A stretch of DNA of 64,000 nt. It comes from an uncultured Lachnospiraceae bacterium (GTDB lineage: Bacteria; Bacillota; Clostridia; Lachnospirales; Lachnospiraceae). Within the stretch, counting starts at the first letter, position 1. Each line of letters opens with the position of its first letter. Shown here in pieces: positions 61,255 to 64,000 of the stretch. A program made the position numbers and the translations under genes. A model generated the notes under the pieces. That model saw nothing but the letters and a program-made list of their open reading frames with translations, made no database searches and had not been told where the DNA came from. The DNA lies in assembly GCA_900315505.1 (NCBI GenBank), contig OMZG01000005.1, positions 1 through 64,000 on the forward strand, in the 5' to 3' direction.

Positions 61255-62547
61255 TCACTTATCAGAAACCACCTGGAAAATAATAAACTTCAGATAATAG
61301 CTGGAATCAAGTCCCCAGAGTATCGGATGATCAGGCGCCTGAGTACGGAATTCCACCTGGCGCAGCCGCTTGTGTGCAGAGGTTGCTGCCTGGGCTATCA
61401 CCTTTCTGAAAAGCTCCTCGGTCATGAAATGCGAGCAGGAGCAGGTGGCCAGATATCCGCCATCCTTCACGAGCATCATGCCCTCACGGTTGATCTCACG
61501 ATAGCCCTTCTCAGCCTGCTTCACGGTATTCTTCGACTTCGTAAATGCAGGCGGGTCCAGGATCACGAGATCGAACTGTCTGCCTTCTTTTCTCATCTGT
61601 GGCAGAGCATCAAGCACATCTGCCACCTCGAAGCGTGCTACATCAGAGAGCTCATTAAGCCTCGCATTCTCCATCGCCTGCTGCACGGCAAGCTCCGATA
61701 TATCAAGTCCCAGAACAGACGTGGCACCGCCCCTTGCGGCATTGAGCGCGAAGGTTCCCATGTGTGTAAAGCAGTCGAGAACCGTCTTATTCTCTGCGAG
61801 CCTCTGAATCTCCAGACGGTTGTATTTCTGATCGAGGAAAAAGCCGGTCTTCTGACCATTTTCCACATCGACCATATACCTCACACCATTCTCAACGATC
61901 TGCGTGACCGGATTATCCAGGCGGTCAGGATACTCTGATGACGGATTCCATTCCCTCTCCATATCATTGAACGGCTCATCGATAAAGCCGGTCTTTTCAG
62001 TATAGAGCCATCCTTTGAAGGGCTTCATGCCCTCCTTTTTCCTCACAGATGCATCGCTTCTCTCATAGATGCCGCGGATATGATATCCCCTGTTCGTCAG
62101 TTCATCAAGAAGCAGACGAAGGATCATGGGCTTCAGCCTGTCAATACCCAGCGCAAGTGATTCCACAACCAGCAGGTCATTATACTTATCCACGACCATT
62201 CCCGGAAAGAAATCTGCCTCAGAAAAGATCAGCCTGCATGCATTCATATCAACCACATCCTCGCGGTAATCAAGTGCAGCCACAACCCTCTCCCAGAAGA
62301 ATTCCTCGTCCGGCTTCTCTGTCCTGTGGCGGCAGAGCATCCTGACACGGATCTTCGATACAGAATTATAGAATCCCCATCCCATGAAAAAATCATCGAA
62401 GTCATGGACCTCTACCATCTCTCCGTCCATGATATCATCCGACGTCCCGCTGATCTCATTATCAAATATCCAGGCTCCGCCGCTCTTCAGCAGGCGGCCT
62501 TCGCCCTTTTTTATCTTTACATATTTCTCTGACATACTGCTTACCAT
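61255..62547 (-). CDS. RlmI-type 23S rRNA m5C methyltransferase
   Basis: The 430-residue protein has an N-terminal PUA-like domain (about 5-85, with KKGEGRLLKSGGAWIFDNEI), a substrate region with DKYNDLLVVESL near 148, and a Rossmann methyltransferase (about 215-430) with NGQKTGFFLDQK, VLDCFTHMGTFALNAA near 273, DLVILDPPAFTKSK near 350 and the CSCSHFM cysteines near 395. The family methylates C1962 of 23S rRNA in E. coli. A start four codons later is equally possible, as neither has a clear ribosome site. Confidence 0.88.
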   Translation of the reverse strand: MVSSMSEKYVKIKKGEGRLLKSGGAWIFDNEISGTSDDIMDGEMVEVHDFDDFFMGWGFYNSVSKIRVRMLCRHRTEKPDEEFFWERVVAALDYREDVVDMNACRLIFSEADFFPGMVVDKYNDLLVVESLALGIDRLKPMILRLLLDELTNRGYHIRGIYERSDASVRKKEGMKPFKGWLYTEKTGFIDEPFNDMEREWNPSSEYPDRLDNPVTQIVENGVRYMVDVENGQKTGFFLDQKYNRLEIQRLAENKTVLDCFTHMGTFALNAARGGATSVLGLDISELAVQQAMENARLNELSDVARFEVADVLDALPQMRKEGRQFDLVILDPPAFTKSKNTVKQAEKGYREINREGMMLVKDGGYLATCSCSHFMTEELFRKVIAQAATSAHKRLRQVEFRTQAPDHPILWGLDSSYYLKFIIFQVVSDK

Positions 62548-62573
62548 CTGCTCTATATCTAAATCACCCTCGC

Positions 62574-62601
62574 ATTATAACATTGATCCGTCTTTTTTCA
62601 A
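62574..62601 (-). promoter_or_regulatory. Promoter of the RlmI-like gene
   Basis: On the minus strand TTGAAA (62596-62601) and TATAAT (62574-62579) are separated by 16 bases, with an extended TGT before the -10. Confidence 0.7.
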
Positions 62602-62630
62602 AGGTTCGCAGATGATATTATTGTCATTTT

Positions 62631-63200
62631 TCAGGAGTTCAGACCGTTGAGTCCTGTCATCAGAAGCTTCGCCGTATTGTCAGCCAGCTCTTCGAGACTC
62701 ACCCTGTCATTTGCCGGCCTGTTCCTCCATCTTCTGAAAATGCCGGAAGCCGCATTTGCCATGAATGACGGCACGATATCCACATAATCCTCATTCATGC
62801 ACAGACCGCTGAAGAAATCCAGTGAAAAATAATGAGCAGCAAATCCAGCTGAAAACGTCTCGAATTCACTGTCGAAAAACAGCTTCTCCTTCACCGGATC
62901 ATCAGTATTCATATACCGGTAAAAAAGCGCTACCCCCCCCCGCAAATCCGCTGGTACCAAGGCTTTCAGGCCTTCCTGCAGCTCTCCCAGCATATCCTCT
63001 CCTATCGCTTCAAGCACATTGTCGATTGAAGCGAAATGGCTGTAGAAAGTCTGCCTGTTGATCATGGCTTCCTTGTCAAGCTCATCCACCCTGATCTGCC
63101 TGTATGGCTTCTGCATAATAAGCGTCACCAGTGCCTGCTTCACAGCCTTCACTGTCTTCTGCACCCTCAGATCCGAGGAATTATTTCTGATAACTGACAT
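62631..63200 (-). CDS. TetR/AcrR-family regulator with a nine-G tract
   Basis: The 189-residue protein has an N-terminal helix-turn-helix (about 12-60, with IRVDELDKEAMINRQTFYSHF), typical of the TetR type with a helical ligand domain after it. The coding strand carries nine Gs in a row (plus 62933-62941) at about codons 87-90. The frame is intact as given, but loss or gain of one G would truncate the protein. GGAG precedes the ATG. Its target is not evident. The nearest candidates are itself and the neighbouring surface-protein gene. Confidence 0.85.
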   Translation of the reverse strand: MSVIRNNSSDLRVQKTVKAVKQALVTLIMQKPYRQIRVDELDKEAMINRQTFYSHFASIDNVLEAIGEDMLGELQEGLKALVPADLRGGVALFYRYMNTDDPVKEKLFFDSEFETFSAGFAAHYFSLDFFSGLCMNEDYVDIVPSFMANAASGIFRRWRNRPANDRVSLEELADNTAKLLMTGLNGLNS

Positions 63201-63239
63201 ATCTGTCTCCTTGTTGTGTATGGTATTCTGTAATTAGCT

Positions 63240-63248
63240 ATTATAACA
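63240..63248 (-). promoter_or_regulatory. Extended -10 of the TetR-type gene
   Basis: TGTTATAAT on the minus strand is an extended -10 (TGnTATAAT), about 40 bases before the start codon. No good -35 was seen. Confidence 0.5.
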
Positions 63249-63279
63249 GATTTGATTTTCTCCGGTGGAAATTTTCATC

Positions 63280-63318
63280 AAAAAGGCTCCGGGATGCTGG
63301 GAGGAGCATCCCGGAGCC
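63280..63318 (-). terminator. Strong terminator of the Ig-like surface protein gene
   Basis: A perfect 14-bp stem (GGCTCCGGGATGCT and its complement, six-base loop) is followed by TTTTTG on the minus strand. Confidence 0.85.
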
Positions 63319-63437
63319 GGGTTGTCAATTGTATGACTCAGAGAAAAGTTCAGGGTTCTCTGAGAAAGAAAGTTCCGGCCGCTGGAGCAGTCATCGCTTT
63401 CATGTCAAATTTGTTGATTTTTTTGAAGGATTGGGTA

Positions 63438-64000
63438 TTACTTCTTGTCAGTCTTGAAGGTCTTTGCCTTTGTAGCTGCTGGGCCCCAGGTTGTATTTCC
63501 TGAAGCATCCTTAGCGTAAGACTTAACCTTAACCTGAACCTTGGCACCCTTCTTTACAGAAAGTGTGGTCTTGTTGCCGGCAACATTCTTGCCAACCCAC
63601 TTGCCTTTGCCTACCTTCTTGTAAACACGGTAGTTGACATTGCTGCCCTGTGAAGTCCACTTAACAGTAACGTAAGCGCCCTTCTTGTTAGAAACCTTGA
63701 CGCCTGTTACCTTCTGAGGATTTGAAGGAACTGTAACTACGATTGTAGCAGTTCCGGCATTGACTTTGTCAGTCTCAGCAGCCTTTACAGTAACAACTGC
63801 AGTACCAGGAGCAACTGCTGTGATAGTACCATCAGCTGCAACTGTAGCAACATCTGTATCACTTGAAGTATAAGTGATAGCAGCGCCTGAAGCTGTTGTA
63901 AAAGCACCAGCAGAAGCAGTGTCGCCAACCTTTACAGTAAGAGCTGAGTCAGCGACCTTGAGATCTGAAGCAGCCTTCTCCTTTACAGAAACTTCGTTAA
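63438..64000 (-). CDS. Surface protein C-terminus: Ig-like (Big) and FN3 domains (5' end outside window)
   Basis: The last 187 residues are visible, ending AKTFKTDKK and TAA at 63438-63440. Residues about 15-85 of the fragment form a bacterial Ig-like domain (ITYTSSDTDVATVAADGTIT, then AVAPGTAVVTVKA). About 95-180 form a fibronectin III-like domain with TGVKVSNKKGAYVTVKWTS and YRVYKKVGKGKWVG. Codons are strikingly uniform (GCT, GTT, ACT, AAG, GGC), unlike neighbouring genes, which suggests very high expression. There is no LPxTG or membrane anchor at the end. It is probably the tail of a large secreted or wall-bound protein. Confidence 0.75.
   Translation of the reverse strand, partial: NEVSVKEKAASDLKVADSALTVKVGDTASAGAFTTASGAAITYTSSDTDVATVAADGTITAVAPGTAVVTVKAAETDKVNAGTATIVVTVPSNPQKVTGVKVSNKKGAYVTVKWTSQGSNVNYRVYKKVGKGKWVGKNVAGNKTTLSVKKGAKVQVKVKSYAKDASGNTTWGPAATKAKTFKTDKK

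Overview
The window looks like chromosomal DNA of a Gram-positive anaerobe of the Lachnospiraceae type (Clostridia), of roughly even base composition. The basis is gene content: a rsmB-rlmN-prpC-prkC-rsgA-rpe-thiN block, hemZ, mecA, one bifunctional Rsh alarmone enzyme, pta, L-lactate dehydrogenase, a flavo-diiron protein with its own rubredoxin, strong GGAGG ribosome sites and sigma-A promoters with 16-17 base spacers. The species cannot be named from this alone. Most genes lie on the minus strand.

Layout. 1-1815: an AT-richer accessory edge with a winged-helix regulator (possibly an AbiEi-type antitoxin, cut by the left edge), a decayed fragment and a probably frameshifted small secreted protein. 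1820-13129: amino-acid biosynthesis (serC-serA-DUF1015, ilvD-ilvB, leuB, lysA) with the adaptor gene mecA and a tRNA-Leu. 13306-19588: tRNA-Thr and a rsh-MBL-hemZ-zinc ribbon-transglycosylase operon. 19749-27898: an SGNH hydrolase and the ribosome/RNA modification and PASTA-kinase operon. 28001-29782: a divergent pair, Uma2-type nuclease and AAA+ ATPase, sharing a control region with three operator-like repeats at an exact 29-base period. 29877-36510: tRNA modification genes (tcdA and a rhodanese-PP-loop fusion), fermentation genes (pta, ldh), a DUF362 ferredoxin protein and a TelA-family protein. 36575-42263: a membrane-anchored Mur ligase with an alpha/beta hydrolase, proC, an aldo/keto reductase and rarA. 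42311-52079: cell-surface functions, namely a CHAP/SH3/leucine-rich-repeat protein, a three-gene unit of two solute-binding lipoproteins around a chemoreceptor, a bifunctional autolysin and a GHL10-type glycosidase. 52151-64000: TPR and zinc-ribbon proteins, valS, the flavo-diiron protein, a two-component system, a lone nitrogenase-component-1-like protein, an RlmI-type methyltransferase, a TetR regulator with a nine-G tract, and the end of an Ig/FN3 surface protein.

The most unusual items are the SBP-MCP-SBP unit without any transporter, the solitary nitrogenase-like protein, the Uma2/AAA+ pair with phased repeats, the Mur ligase whose N-terminal part is a membrane domain, the rhodanese-TtcA fusion, DUF1015 in a serine operon that lacks serB, and three families of intergenic palindromic sequence. 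Three genes (tcdA, the alpha/beta hydrolase and the nitrogenase-like gene) have a promoter placed so close to the start codon that their mRNAs may be leaderless.

Everything here was read by eye. Family names rest on motif recognition, not on a database search.
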